From NCBI RefSeq assembly GCF_003308995.1, contig NZ_QFFJ01000002.1, positions 806,001-870,000 of the forward strand: a stretch of 64,000 nt of DNA, given 5' to 3'. Source of the stretch: Chitinophaga flava (lineage in GTDB: Bacteria > Bacteroidota > Bacteroidia > Chitinophagales > Chitinophagaceae). Shown here piece by piece: positions 51,308 through 60,247 of the stretch. Made by a program: the position numbers and the translations under genes. The notes under the pieces are model-generated. The model had not been told where the DNA came from and searched no databases. It saw only the letters and a program-made list of their open reading frames with translations. Each line of letters opens with the position of its first letter. Within the stretch, counting starts at the first letter, position 1.

Positions 51308-52483
51308 TCATGGCTGGATGATAATCCTTCGGCCATCTTCAATCCTGTATTTAATTCTTGTTCTGGAAAGTCCTTTTAATACTTGTGAAAGGGAGAGGCT
51401 GCGGCCTATTTCCCCGCTGAATACGCGGTCGGGTATTTCGCCTTCGTATGTCACTTCTACATTATACCAGCGTGCGAGCTGCCGCATCACGGTGGGAAGG
51501 TCAGCATCATTAAAAGAGAAATAACCTTCTTTCCATGCCACGATGGAGGAGAGGTCTACATTATCAGCTACGTGTACATCGGTATTGAGTACGCTCACCC
51601 GGGCCTGCTGGCCGGGTTTGAGCAGCAGTTGCCGGTTGTGCGCATGCAGCCGTACAGCACCTTCCAGCAGCGTGGTGTTGATGCTGGTCTCGTCCTTATA
51701 AGCATTAATGTTGAAGTGGGTACCCAATACTTCCACAGTGGTATTATTAGCTGTTACGCGGAAGGGCATGTCCGGATTTTTTGTGACCTCAAAGTAGGCC
51801 TCACCGGTGACGGAAACTTTTCTTTCGGCGCCGGCAAAGGCGGTAGGGTAGGTGACAGAAGAACCTGCATTGAGCCATACGGTGGTGCCATCCGGTAGTA
51901 CCAGCTTGTACTGGCCGCCGAGCGGAGTGCTCATGGTGTTGTACAGTATTTTACCCCGGCTGTTGCCGGAAGCATCATATACAAGCTGGCCGTTGGCCAG
52001 TTTGGTGATTTTACTGTTTCCCTGTTGTGCCAGCACGCCGTTGCCGGCGCTGTCCAGCGTGATCTGTGATCCATCGCCGAGGGTGAGCATGGCCTTGTTG
52101 CCACCGGGAGCTACATCCGGCGTGGTGCTAACTACCACCTGAGGAACAGGTGCAAGGGAGGGCCGTTGCCAGAGATAGATGGTGCCGGCAAGTAGTAGAA
52201 CACATGCTGCTGCAGTCCATCTCCAGAACAGTGGAACCACACGGCCTGGCGCCGGCGCTGGTTTATCGGCAGCCAGTATAGCTGCGATAACGGGTTGCCA
52301 TACAGCAGGGTCCTCATCTTCCGTTGACGGAATGGCCGGGCCATGGAATGCCTCCAGCCGGGCGTTGACAACGCCGGTATCATCCGCCTGGATCATGTCC
52401 AGCAGTTCAGTGTATTCCTCATCGGTAGCGAGGCGTTGCCGGGCTCTTGATAGTAAATATGTCAGTCTCTCAGTATCTGGCAA
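51308..52483 (-). CDS. FecR family anti-sigma factor
   Basis: About 391 residues. The N-terminal cytoplasmic domain has TERLTYLLSRARQRLATDEE, followed by one membrane helix (WRWTAAACVLLLAGTIYLW). The FecR domain has VLPDGTTVWLNAGSSVTYP, KVSVTGEAYFEVTKNPDMPF and EVLGTHFNINAYKDETSINT, and a DUF4974 end has DADLPTVMRQLARWYNVEV. It should restrain the sigma factor encoded upstream and sense SusC through its STN domain. No ATG precedes the conserved region; TTG at 52483 is proposed. An alternative TTG at 52618 overlaps the sigma gene and adds about 45 unconserved residues. Confidence 0.88.
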   Translation of the reverse strand: MPDTERLTYLLSRARQRLATDEEYTELLDMIQADDTGVVNARLEAFHGPAIPSTEDEDPAVWQPVIAAILAADKPAPAPGRVVPLFWRWTAAACVLLLAGTIYLWQRPSLAPVPQVVVSTTPDVAPGGNKAMLTLGDGSQITLDSAGNGVLAQQGNSKITKLANGQLVYDASGNSRGKILYNTMSTPLGGQYKLVLPDGTTVWLNAGSSVTYPTAFAGAERKVSVTGEAYFEVTKNPDMPFRVTANNTTVEVLGTHFNINAYKDETSINTTLLEGAVRLHAHNRQLLLKPGQQARVSVLNTDVHVADNVDLSSIVAWKEGYFSFNDADLPTVMRQLARWYNVEVTYEGEIPDRVFSGEIGRSLSLSQVLKGLSRTRIKYRIEDGRRIIIQP

Positions 52484-52602
52484 TGACGTGGTTTTTGCGA
52501 TAACGTGAAAAAACGATTCTGGTGGGGAAAGCCCGGTTGCAGGGGACCCCTGCCTATACGTACTGCGAGCGGGGCAGTAGTACCTATCTTCCTGAAAAAA
52601 AA

Positions 52603-53202
52603 TTAAAAAAAGTTGCAAAGGCAGCAGGAGAGCACCAAAAGAGGAAGTATGATACCATGTTTGACAAGATATTCCCGGATCGTACGCAGTGATCTTACCA
52701 GGGAATTTTTGATGGTCTGGCTGGAGAGGTTTAGCTGTTCCGCTATTTCAGCGATTTTAAAACCGCCGTCACGGCTAAGGGTATATATTTTCCGGGCCTG
52801 GGGCGGCAGTTGAGCGATGGCTTCCTGAATCAGCCGGGCTGTTTCCGTGAGTGACAGGCTATCTTCGGTAATATTAGTGTATTCATCTTCTTCCCGGGAC
52901 AGCAGATGGCGGGCCTTTTCGCGGACACCCTGTTTTTGCAGCCAGCTATAGGAGCGATGATAGGTCATTTTAAAGATCCAGTTACGAGGACTGGTGACCT
53001 CCGGGAGCTTATCACGGCCCATCCAGAGGCCCAGGAAAATCTCCTGGACGATGTCTTTTACGGGGGCTTCCTCCTGTATGATCTGGCGGATAACAGGACT
53101 GATCCGGGGCACATACAGGTGAAACAAAGCTTCAAAGGCAGCTTCATCTCCTTCTGCAATCCGGTTGAATAAAACAGTCTCCTGTGCTAAATCATGCTGC
53201 AT
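52603..53202 (-). CDS. ECF RNA polymerase sigma factor
   Basis: 199 residues from ATG 53202 (MQHDLAQETVLFNRIAEGD); the frame extends 31 codons further without conservation. Region 2: FEALFHLYVPRISPVIRQII and DIVQEIFLGLWMGRDKL, then SPRNWIFKMTYHRSYSWLQK. Region 4: AIAQLPPQARKIYTLSRDGG and IAEIAEQLNLSSQTIKNSLV. A hydrophobic Cys-containing tail (LPLLVLSCCLCNFF) closes it. It heads a sigma-FecR-SusC-SusD operon on the minus strand. The AGGGGTATC...GTGTCGTT motif of the 23-kb locus is not seen upstream, so the two sigma factors probably read different promoters. Confidence 0.94.
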   Translation of the reverse strand: MQHDLAQETVLFNRIAEGDEAAFEALFHLYVPRISPVIRQIIQEEAPVKDIVQEIFLGLWMGRDKLPEVTSPRNWIFKMTYHRSYSWLQKQGVREKARHLLSREEDEYTNITEDSLSLTETARLIQEAIAQLPPQARKIYTLSRDGGFKIAEIAEQLNLSSQTIKNSLVRSLRTIREYLVKHGIILPLLVLSCCLCNFF

Positions 53203-53355
53203 TCTGAAAGGTCCAGATACTAAAACTAAAATTGGTTTATTGTCCCCCCTGGCATATGGTTTAACGGGTACAACAATGTAATGGAAGAATGGCAACCGGG
53301 GTTGTCAAAGATAACATGATAAATTAGAAAAAGGCAGCGAAATATTGACGGATGG

Positions 53356-53919
53356 CTATAAGCGGTAGCGCTTGCCGGCATGTTTTACTTCAAAGTCCTG
53401 CATTTCCTTTTGCAGATCACGTTTGCGGCGTAAGTAGGTTTTGAGGTCTATTTGAGGTCTTTCCGTTTCCAGGACGGAGAGGGCTTTGTGCAGCGCCATC
53501 CAGGAACTTCTGAGCCGAAAGGTTTCTGTTTCCCGGAAAGCAAGTACACCAGGGGATTCCCGGATAATGTTCAGTGAGTATCCTTGTCGTGTCCACTCGG
53601 TAAAATCGTCATTCAGTACCTCCATACAATCGGGGTCCAGCGCGCCATAGCCGGTGGTGTATACAGTGGCCTGTGTGGAAGAAGTGTCCAGAAAGATGCC
53701 CTGTCCGCCGCTGTCATCTCCGATGCTGATATAGGAAGGAAGATACTGTTGTACTGCATAGGTCTGGTTTCTTTCTATGAGATCGTCAGTACCGTATAGT
53801 GTTACCAGATCTGTTACCAGCAAGCTTTCAGAGCTTTGTTGTGTTTCCAGGAAACGGATATAAGCACCCGGCAGGGTAATGCCGAGTGCTGTTTCAATAT
53901 GTTTAAGCTGCTTATCCAT
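53356..53919 (-). CDS. SMI1/KNR4 (SUKH) family protein
   Basis: 187 residues. The SUKH fold is seen in LKHIETALGITLPGAYIRFL, the acidic hairpin LVTLYGTDDLIERNQTYAVQ, SYISIGDDSGGQGIFLDTSS and VYTTGYGALDPDC. SUKH proteins are frequent immunity proteins against nuclease and other toxins in polymorphic toxin systems, and also occur alone. It overlaps the TPR gene upstream by 8 bases, so the two are translated together. The C-terminal 40 residues (RPQIDLKTYLRRKRDLQKEM) form a charged helix beyond the usual domain. Confidence 0.85.
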   Translation of the reverse strand: MDKQLKHIETALGITLPGAYIRFLETQQSSESLLVTDLVTLYGTDDLIERNQTYAVQQYLPSYISIGDDSGGQGIFLDTSSTQATVYTTGYGALDPDCMEVLNDDFTEWTRQGYSLNIIRESPGVLAFRETETFRLRSSWMALHKALSVLETERPQIDLKTYLRRKRDLQKEMQDFEVKHAGKRYRL

Positions 53920-55126
53920 TACTTTTCAGGTGGGTGAGCCACTGTTGTGCAAACTCATTGCCGGGTTCCAGTTGCAGCACTTTCTCAAAGGAAGCGATGG
54001 CCTGGGGCATATCTTCCATATGATAAAAGAGGATGGCGCGGTTGAGATGTACGAAAGTATTGTCGGGCGCTATGGCCATGGCTTTATCGTAGCAGGCCAG
54101 TGCTTCCGGATAACTTTGTTGCAGCAGGTAAAGGGAACCTTTGTTGACCAGCATTCCCGGCTCATTGGGAGCCAGCTCTATTCCTTTCTGCGCATATTCC
54201 AGTCCCATTCTCAGTCGGCCTTCCACGCTCCGCTGGATATCGTCATTGTAACCGTTGTCTTCCATGAAGGTAATGCTGTGGTTGATACTTTCCAGCAGGG
54301 TCCTTACCTCATTATCGTACCAGGCGGCACTTTTATCTACCTGCTGAGTGAAGGGAACCGCTTCCAGGTCGATGTCAGCATCCAGCTCAGCAGTGGATTT
54401 CATTTTGTCCTTAGCAGGCGCATACCACCACTCGCAGAACTTGCCCAGTTCACCTCCTTCCGGCAGTTCGTCTGCAGGAGGAAGTCCTTCTTCAAAGATG
54501 GCATCATTGGTCACTACGAGCTCCAGTATCGTTTCCAGTGCTTTATAGTCAATGGGTTCTTCTTCCTGTTCGGCAGCCATCACCATGAAGGGCAATAGGA
54601 GATACCAGCTGTTGAGCAGGTCTTTGTTTTGTTGTTGTGCTGCGGCTTTAGCAATGCAGAGCGCAAGGGAGAAGACGTCCTTTTTTTCAGGTGCCACTGC
54701 ATCGGCTCCCTGCAGGGTACCATTGGCTACCATGGCCTCCCATAAAGAAGAGCCTGCATCGCAGTACAGGATATAAGTCTGTTGCTGATGATCATAGTTG
54801 GCATATCCGGCTACCGGGTTGTTTTCTTCATCCCATTCTGCTTCGGGTTGTGTATAGATGAAGCTGAACTTCTGTGTGGCTGCCAGCGTATCAAAAAAAG
54901 CTTGATGCTGTGTATAGGCAGGGTGTGCTGTTATCGGGAAAGTATATACGAAATGGTGCTGAATCAGCAGGTCCATTACCCGGAAATGGGTAAAGCCGGT
55001 ATCAAACTGTGATTGCAGATCATACAGGTTGTAAAAAAGGCTTCTGCGGTCCAGTGAATCATCCTGGCTTTCGTGCAGGCAATAAACGGACAACTCCACC
55101 AGGGATTCTATTTCATGCATCGACAT
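53912..55126 (-). CDS. tetratricopeptide repeat protein
   Basis: 404 residues, no signal peptide. The N-terminal 270 residues are an acidic, mostly helical region with no family recognised (HFRVMDLLIQHHFVYTFPIT, AEWDEENNPVAGYANYDHQQ). The C-terminal 130 residues hold three TPR units: GLEYAQKGIELAPNEPGMLV, ALACYDKAMAIAPDNTFVHL and AIASFEKVLQLEPGNEFAQQ. It probably binds a partner protein in the cytoplasm. The SUKH gene follows with an 8-base overlap, which suggests a joint function such as toxin neutralisation (inference). Confidence 0.8.
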   Translation of the reverse strand: MSMHEIESLVELSVYCLHESQDDSLDRRSLFYNLYDLQSQFDTGFTHFRVMDLLIQHHFVYTFPITAHPAYTQHQAFFDTLAATQKFSFIYTQPEAEWDEENNPVAGYANYDHQQQTYILYCDAGSSLWEAMVANGTLQGADAVAPEKKDVFSLALCIAKAAAQQQNKDLLNSWYLLLPFMVMAAEQEEEPIDYKALETILELVVTNDAIFEEGLPPADELPEGGELGKFCEWWYAPAKDKMKSTAELDADIDLEAVPFTQQVDKSAAWYDNEVRTLLESINHSITFMEDNGYNDDIQRSVEGRLRMGLEYAQKGIELAPNEPGMLVNKGSLYLLQQSYPEALACYDKAMAIAPDNTFVHLNRAILFYHMEDMPQAIASFEKVLQLEPGNEFAQQWLTHLKSNG

Positions 55127-55228
55127 ATAACTGCGCTTTAATTTAAAGTGCGAAAATACGGGATATTGTTTATTGGGATGTATTTGTGGAAAATGGAATA
55201 TAGGACATCTGATATAAAATGATTACCT

Positions 55229-55612
55229 ATGAATAATGTGGTTCTTCCTATTGCCAAATTATGCTTTGTGCTGAGTAGTCTGATGATAGTTCACAACAAT
55301 GGTTATGAACTATATTTATATGACCTGGAAAGATTATGGTTGTCGGCTTTAGTGAATGGGAAACTACAGGTGGAATGGTGGATAAATGCTGACATGGGCT
55401 TTTTAATCCTGGCACAGCTGTCTTTACTGTTAAGTATTTTTATCCGTGTACGCTCTCTTTGGATAATAGGGCTTGCCAGCGGAATAGTATTGTGTTTATC
55501 ACTGATTAGCGTGACTGGTAGTTTTATGCTGAATCAATGGTGGATGGCACTGGCCATTGTATATGGTGTACTGCTGGCGGTTATGTTTCCCCGGGCCGGA
55601 GCCCGGGGATGA
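55229..55612 (+). CDS. small polytopic membrane protein, hypothetical
   Basis: 127 residues with three or four hydrophobic segments: VVLPIAKLCFVLSSLMIVH, FLILAQLSLLLSIFIRV, LWIIGLASGIVLCLSLISV and WWMALAIVYGVLLAVMF. No family is recognised. The last seven codons (PRAGARG) are supplied by a CCCCGGG palindromic repeat at 55589-55608, so the original C-terminus may have been replaced. It is divergent from the TPR gene and convergent with the isomerase-like gene. Confidence 0.6.
   Translation: MNNVVLPIAKLCFVLSSLMIVHNNGYELYLYDLERLWLSALVNGKLQVEWWINADMGFLILAQLSLLLSIFIRVRSLWIIGLASGIVLCLSLISVTGSFMLNQWWMALAIVYGVLLAVMFPRAGARG
55589..55608. repeat. CCCCGGGCCGGAGCCCGGGG palindrome inside a gene end
   Basis: The same 20-base palindrome type as at 6.8 and 33.0 kb. 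Here it lies inside the last codons of the small membrane protein and just before its TGA. Confidence 0.75.
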
Positions 55613-55617
55613 CTGCT

Positions 55618-56595
55618 CTATTTCAGCAATACATTCTTCACATAATTATAACTCTTCGTAATACTTTCAAACGGATCAATAGTGATTTTATCCTGTTCTA
55701 CGAAGATGTGCTGTACGCCGGCTTCGCGGGCTTTGGCGAATATCTGACGGAAGTTGATACTGCCGGTGCCTACTTCGGCGAAGCTAACGCCGGACAATAA
55801 CTGCATGGATGTTTTATTTTCATTGCCGGGGGCTGTGAGGCTGGCAGTGTTCTTTTTATCCATGTCTTTCACATGCCAGGCCACAAATCTGCCGGGGGCC
55901 TTTGCAAACAGTTTCAGTGGATCTACTCCTGATTTAACGGCCCAGAAAAGATCCAGTTCAAACGATACCAGCGATGGGTCGGTGTTTTTGAGCATCACCT
56001 CATAACCGGTGGTATTGCTGCCAGCCAGTTTTTTAAACTCCCAGTGATGATTATGATAGCCGATTTGCAGGTTATGTTTTTTGCATATTTCACCGGCTTT
56101 GTTCAGCTGCTCTGCCATGAACTTGTAGTCATCAGCGGTGAGTTTTTTATCCCATAATGAAAGTGGCAGTACGGGTACGATAAAGTATTGTTGTCCGAGC
56201 TGGTTGGCAAGATCTATCTGTGGCTGCAGTGCGGCATCGTTGCCATTACCTGGAGTGAGAAAGTCATTGAGTTGATAGTGTCCGCTGGGTGTGGTAAGCT
56301 GATATTCCTGAAACAGGGCTTTGAGTTCAGCAGGAGTGAGGCCCCAGAAGGTTCCTTTGTCTTTGTCGCCCTGATAGCCGTAATAGGTTTCCACTTCCTG
56401 ATAGCCGATCTGTGCTACCCGGGTGATAGTACCTTTTACATCGCGGTCCAGCAGGTCACGCAGGGTATATAGCTGGAGTCCTATTTTACGGGCGAACGCT
56501 TTTTTCTCTGTCTGAGCGAAAAGGCCGCCGGGAAGCATCATGCCTGCCGCGAGTAATCCGGCCTGCTGAATAAAGGAACGTCTTGAGTTCTGCAT
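55618..56595 (-). CDS. exported sugar phosphate isomerase/epimerase-like TIM-barrel protein
   Basis: 325 residues from ATG 56595, giving a Tat signal (NSRRSFIQQAGLLAAGMMLP). The AP-endonuclease-2/xylose-isomerase-like barrel shows IGLQLYTLRDLLDRD, QIGYQEVETYYGYQ, LQIGYHNHHWEFK, VSFELDLFWAVKSG, RFVAWHVKDMD and HIFVEQDK. His, Glu, Asp and His positions for a divalent metal are present (YHNHHWEF, ELDLFW, WHVKD, VEQD). Such Tat-exported isomerase-like proteins are common in Bacteroidetes, with few known substrates (for example 3-keto sugars or inosose-like compounds). A longer frame to 56637 lacks support. Confidence 0.9.
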   Translation of the reverse strand: MQNSRRSFIQQAGLLAAGMMLPGGLFAQTEKKAFARKIGLQLYTLRDLLDRDVKGTITRVAQIGYQEVETYYGYQGDKDKGTFWGLTPAELKALFQEYQLTTPSGHYQLNDFLTPGNGNDAALQPQIDLANQLGQQYFIVPVLPLSLWDKKLTADDYKFMAEQLNKAGEICKKHNLQIGYHNHHWEFKKLAGSNTTGYEVMLKNTDPSLVSFELDLFWAVKSGVDPLKLFAKAPGRFVAWHVKDMDKKNTASLTAPGNENKTSMQLLSGVSFAEVGTGSINFRQIFAKAREAGVQHIFVEQDKITIDPFESITKSYNYVKNVLLK

Positions 56596-56800
56596 TTTAT
56601 CGTAAAGTTTGTAACGTGGATAATGATCGGTATCCATTTAAGAACAGATGCCGGGGCATGAAAATAATAAATCAGATGCATCTGGTGAAGAAAATGTTGC
56701 TGCGGCTTTACTGCAGCGGATTTCAGCCAAATAAATTTTACTGGATGTGGTTTTATTTAGTTAAATTGTTAAGACAACTTTTTATCCTAAAGCCAACTCG

Positions 56801-58009
56801 ATGAAGCTATTTTTCTGGAAGAGAAAAGGAGCTGGAGGCGTTCAGAAAAAAAAATCGAAGATAAGGGAGTGGGTGGATGCTGTTATATTTGCCGTAGTAG
56901 TGGCTACACTGCTCAGGACTTTTATCTTTGAGGCTTTTATGATCCCCAGCGGTTCTATGGAAAGGACCCTTTTAATCAATGATTATCTTTTTGTAAGTAA
57001 AATCAGCTATGGTCCTCGTATTCCCATGACCCCGCTGGCATGGCCTTTTACAAATCATACCCTGCCTTTCACCAAACGAACGAAAGCCTTTTCCACTGCG
57101 ATACAATGGCCTTACATGCGATTGCCCGGTTTTAGTCATATCAGCCGTAATGATGTGATTGTGTTTAATTACCCTTGCGGCGATACGGTATTGTATAGCA
57201 AATTTGGTAATGACGAAGATTATTATCCTCAAAAGCGTAATCTTCATCCGGATTCCCTGAAGAAGTTTTATGGCGACCCTTTCTATCGTCCGGTAGATAA
57301 ACGGGAAACCTGGATTAAACGCTGTGTAGGCATCAGCGGAGATACTATCCTGATAGCAGACGGGAAACTTTACGTGAATGGTAAGCCAGGATTCATTCCA
57401 CCCAATTCACTTTCCGGCTACCAGGTAAAAACAAGGTCCGGTAAGCCTTTCGGCGATAAAGAAGAGCATGCCCTCAGCCTGGACCCCGGGCATGGTATGG
57501 GAATGGACTCTTCCACATGTTCCACCTATTTAACCTATAACCTAACGCTTGATAACGTAAAAACGATCCGTAAATGGGGAGACACGATCAACCCTGACAA
57601 GAAATTGCGTGTCCGCAACAGTATCTTCCCTGCAGATCCGGATAAATATCCCTGGAGTGAGGATGTCTTCGGGCCTGTGTATGTTCCTAAAAAAGGAGCG
57701 ACCGTTCAACTGGATACCTGTGTGCTGCCATTTTACAGACGCGTCATTGAAACTTATGAAAACAACAAACTGGTAGTAAAAGGAGACAAAATATTCATCA
57801 ACGGACAGGAAACTACATCTTATACTTTTAAGATGAATTATTACTGGATGATGGGCGATAACCGGCATGAGTCCATCGATTCCCGGTTCTGGGGATTTCT
57901 ACCCGAAGACCATCTGATCGGCAAGGCCTGGATAATTTGGTTTAGTTATCATAAAGACTATAAGGAACGTTATATCCGATGGAACAGGTTTTTTTCGCTT
58001 ATCAAATAA
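56801..58009 (+). CDS. lepB: signal peptidase I
   Basis: 402 residues, the long Bacteroidetes form. A membrane helix (about 25-44, VDAVIFAVVVATLLRTFIFE) is followed by the catalytic IPSGSMERTLL (Ser about 52). Box C/D sequences are RNDVIVFNYPCGD, and WIKRCVGISGD carries the general-base Lys. MMGDNRHESIDSRFWGFLPE is box E. An insert of about 150 residues between the Lys box and box E explains the length. It removes signal peptides from exported proteins at the periplasmic face of the inner membrane. It is monocistronic here, without lepA or rnc neighbours. Confidence 0.96.
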   Translation: MKLFFWKRKGAGGVQKKKSKIREWVDAVIFAVVVATLLRTFIFEAFMIPSGSMERTLLINDYLFVSKISYGPRIPMTPLAWPFTNHTLPFTKRTKAFSTAIQWPYMRLPGFSHISRNDVIVFNYPCGDTVLYSKFGNDEDYYPQKRNLHPDSLKKFYGDPFYRPVDKRETWIKRCVGISGDTILIADGKLYVNGKPGFIPPNSLSGYQVKTRSGKPFGDKEEHALSLDPGHGMGMDSSTCSTYLTYNLTLDNVKTIRKWGDTINPDKKLRVRNSIFPADPDKYPWSEDVFGPVYVPKKGATVQLDTCVLPFYRRVIETYENNKLVVKGDKIFINGQETTSYTFKMNYYWMMGDNRHESIDSRFWGFLPEDHLIGKAWIIWFSYHKDYKERYIRWNRFFSLIK

Positions 58010-58026
58010 AAACTGTGATAGGCGCG

Positions 58027-58056
58027 ATTTTGATGATTCTCCTGATGTGAGAAGAT
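58027..58056 (+). repeat. dispersed 30-bp repeat, copy A
   Basis: This 30-mer (core CTCCTGAT, ending GAAGAT) matches 60251-60280 at 26 of 30 positions. It is followed by direct repeats of GAAGCGAAG-like wording up to the terminator at 58117. Confidence 0.6.
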
Positions 58057-58116
58057 GGAAGCGAAGTTTGTCAGATGAGAAGAGATTGGAGCGAAGTGTT
58101 TGGCTTGAAAATATTG

Positions 58117-58150
58117 AAGCGAAGCGCAAAGCGCTTCGCTTATTTTTTTT
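58117..58150 (+). terminator. terminator of lepB
   Basis: AAGCGAAGCGC / GCGCTTCGCTT (58117-58127 and 58131-58141) with eight T residues. The last stem bases lie in the stop codon of the convergent MFS gene. Confidence 0.88.
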
Positions 58151-59333
58151 GTTGTTGCAGATTGAGAAGAAGGGCGATCATTACAAAGGTTCCTCCCAGG
58201 AAACATACACCCGTCCAGTGCCAGTGGCTCCATACCTGGGCGCCCAGTAAAGATCCGATGGCGCCGCCAGAGAAGGCGCTCGACATATAAACCGTATTAA
58301 GCCGGCTGCGGGCTGCGGGCAATAAGGCAAATACTTTTGATTGATTGGAGATATGTGTCACCTGCATGCCTATATCGAGCAGTATAACACCTGCGATGAG
58401 TCCGGCGAGTGAAGTAGCAGATGCCCCCATGATCACAAACGATACCAGCGTAGCGATAATACCCAGTCTGATTGCAAACTGCGGTCCCTTGCGGTCGGCT
58501 GATTTTCCGGCCATGGGTGCTGCCAGCGCACCACAGGCACCTATCAGTCCAAACATGCCTACGGCATCGCTTTTATAAAAAAATGGAGCTCCTTCCAGCA
58601 AAAAAACAAGCGTTGTCCAGAATATGCTGAAGGCGCCAAACATCAAGAAACTGGTTATGGCAGCCTGCCGCAGCGGAGGAAAGTTTTTTATCAGCGAGAA
58701 CAGTGACCGCATCAGGCTACCATAGCTGCCAGAGAAAACAGGTGGGTCCGGCGGCAGCTTACGATACAGTACCATTAATAAGATAATCATTATTGCAGCT
58801 CCGATCAGGAATACGGCCCTCCAGCCCAGGTGTGCTCCTATCAGGCCACTCAGGGTGCGCGACAACAAAATACCTATCAACAGGCCGCTCATCACCTTAC
58901 CTACTATTTTTCCGCGGGCTTCATCCGGCGCCAGCGTAGCGGCCATAGGCAGCAACAGCTGCGGGACAGCAGAAAAAAATCCTATCAGCAGGCTGGCTGC
59001 TACCATCATGTAGTAGTTGACTGCAACAGCTGCCATCAACATACTGATTACTGCTCCTGCAAGCTTCCATAATATCAGTTTGCGTCTTTCTGTTTTATCG
59101 CCCAGCGGCACTACAAAAAACAATCCCAGCGTATAACCCACCTGTGTGATCGTGGCTATGACACTTACTTTTCCTTCACTCACGCGAAATGTTTCCGCGA
59201 TCATCAGTAACAGTGGCTGATTGTAATAAATATTGGCTACTACCATTCCACAGGTGACTGCCATCAACAACACCAGGGTGCTGTTCATCAGGCCGTCCTT
59301 CCTTTTGATGGACGGCTGCATCACATTTTTCAT
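58140..59333 (-). CDS. MFS transporter (drug/arabinose efflux-like)
   Basis: 397 residues from ATG 59333 (MKNVMQPSIKRKDG); the frame extends 13 codons further. Twelve membrane segments are visible, for example STLVLLMAVTCGMVVANIYY, VGYTLGLFFVVPLGDKTERR (the GxLxDRxGRR-like loop 2-3) and LLPMAATLAPDEARGKIVGK (loop 4-5 motif). The second half is marked by GACGALAAPMAGKSADRKGP. It is a proton-coupled exporter of the YnfM/NepI-like group by pattern; the substrate is unknown. An AraC regulator gene lies upstream on the same strand, 87 bases away, and may control it. Confidence 0.9.
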   Translation of the reverse strand: MKNVMQPSIKRKDGLMNSTLVLLMAVTCGMVVANIYYNQPLLLMIAETFRVSEGKVSVIATITQVGYTLGLFFVVPLGDKTERRKLILWKLAGAVISMLMAAVAVNYYMMVAASLLIGFFSAVPQLLLPMAATLAPDEARGKIVGKVMSGLLIGILLSRTLSGLIGAHLGWRAVFLIGAAIMIILLMVLYRKLPPDPPVFSGSYGSLMRSLFSLIKNFPPLRQAAITSFLMFGAFSIFWTTLVFLLEGAPFFYKSDAVGMFGLIGACGALAAPMAGKSADRKGPQFAIRLGIIATLVSFVIMGASATSLAGLIAGVILLDIGMQVTHISNQSKVFALLPAARSRLNTVYMSSAFSGGAIGSLLGAQVWSHWHWTGVCFLGGTFVMIALLLNLQQQKK

Positions 59334-59420
59334 ACTATTATTTGTTTGCGGCAAAATTACACCTGTTGACAAGCAGGAGATGGTACTGATTATTAGATGG
59401 CAGGTACTTTTTATAAGTAG

Positions 59421-60239
59421 TTAGATCTGCCGACGGAAATTGACCGGTGTCTGTCCGGTATATTTCCGGAAGAAGCGCGAAAAATAGGAGGTATCGTTGA
59501 AGCCGAGGGAGAAAGCGATCTCCTTGATATCCATATCAGTGAGGGTAAGCAGGCGTTTAGCTTCCAGCAGCAGTCGTTCGCGGATGTATTCACCGGCGGT
59601 GGTGGAAGATTCTTTTTTGCATACCAGATTCAGGTAGCTGGCTGTTACATGTAGTTTGGCGGCATAGTAGCTGACTTCGCTATGCTGAGCGTAATGTTTT
59701 TCCAGGAGCTGCAGGAACCGGTTGATGAGCCGGTGGCCGGAGGCCGCTGTTTCCGATGGATAAGCACTGGCATACCAGCGTTGCAGGAGTAAGAGTATTA
59801 TTTGTAACCGGTGTTGTGTAATATTGGCGGCGGTTTCAGCAGACATCAGCCGTAATTCGGTGGCCAGCTGTTCATACTGCGCAATGGTGAGTTTGAGCAA
59901 TGGCGGCGCGGAAGGCGTGAAAAAAGGCCATAATGGCCCTTTATGCAGCATAAACCCACCTGCAAACATCACCTGATAACCAGTCGTATTCCTGGAGAGA
60001 TGCCACTGATGGGCCTGCCCGGGTGCCAGAAAAAAAACGGTGTAGTTACTTACCTTATAATCATGGAAGTCGATAGTATGGGTACCACTACCTTTTTCCA
60101 CCATCAGCAACATAAAAAAATCATGTTTGTGCGCTTCCTCAATCACAGGCTGGTTGATAGGCTGATGCTGTATCATTCTGAAATCTTCCTGTCTGTAGGG
60201 AAGATTAAATATTTTTTCTATGCCGAAAGTAGGTAACAA
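59421..60239 (-). CDS. AraC family transcriptional regulator
   Basis: About 272 residues from TTG 60239 (MLPTFGIEKIFNLPYRQEDF), which is where similar regulators begin; the frame is open to 60335 and an ATG also lies at 60177. The N-terminal cupin has AHKHDFFMLLMVEKGSGTHT and FFLAPGQAHQWHLS. The C-terminal DNA-binding domain has VSYYAAKLHVTASYLNLVCK and IKEIAFSLGFNDTSYFSRFF with GQTPVNFRR. The MFS exporter gene follows on the same strand and is the likely target. A large inverted repeat lies immediately upstream. Confidence 0.9.
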   Translation of the reverse strand: MLPTFGIEKIFNLPYRQEDFRMIQHQPINQPVIEEAHKHDFFMLLMVEKGSGTHTIDFHDYKVSNYTVFFLAPGQAHQWHLSRNTTGYQVMFAGGFMLHKGPLWPFFTPSAPPLLKLTIAQYEQLATELRLMSAETAANITQHRLQIILLLLQRWYASAYPSETAASGHRLINRFLQLLEKHYAQHSEVSYYAAKLHVTASYLNLVCKKESSTTAGEYIRERLLLEAKRLLTLTDMDIKEIAFSLGFNDTSYFSRFFRKYTGQTPVNFRRQI

Positions 60240-60247
60240 TGATGAGT

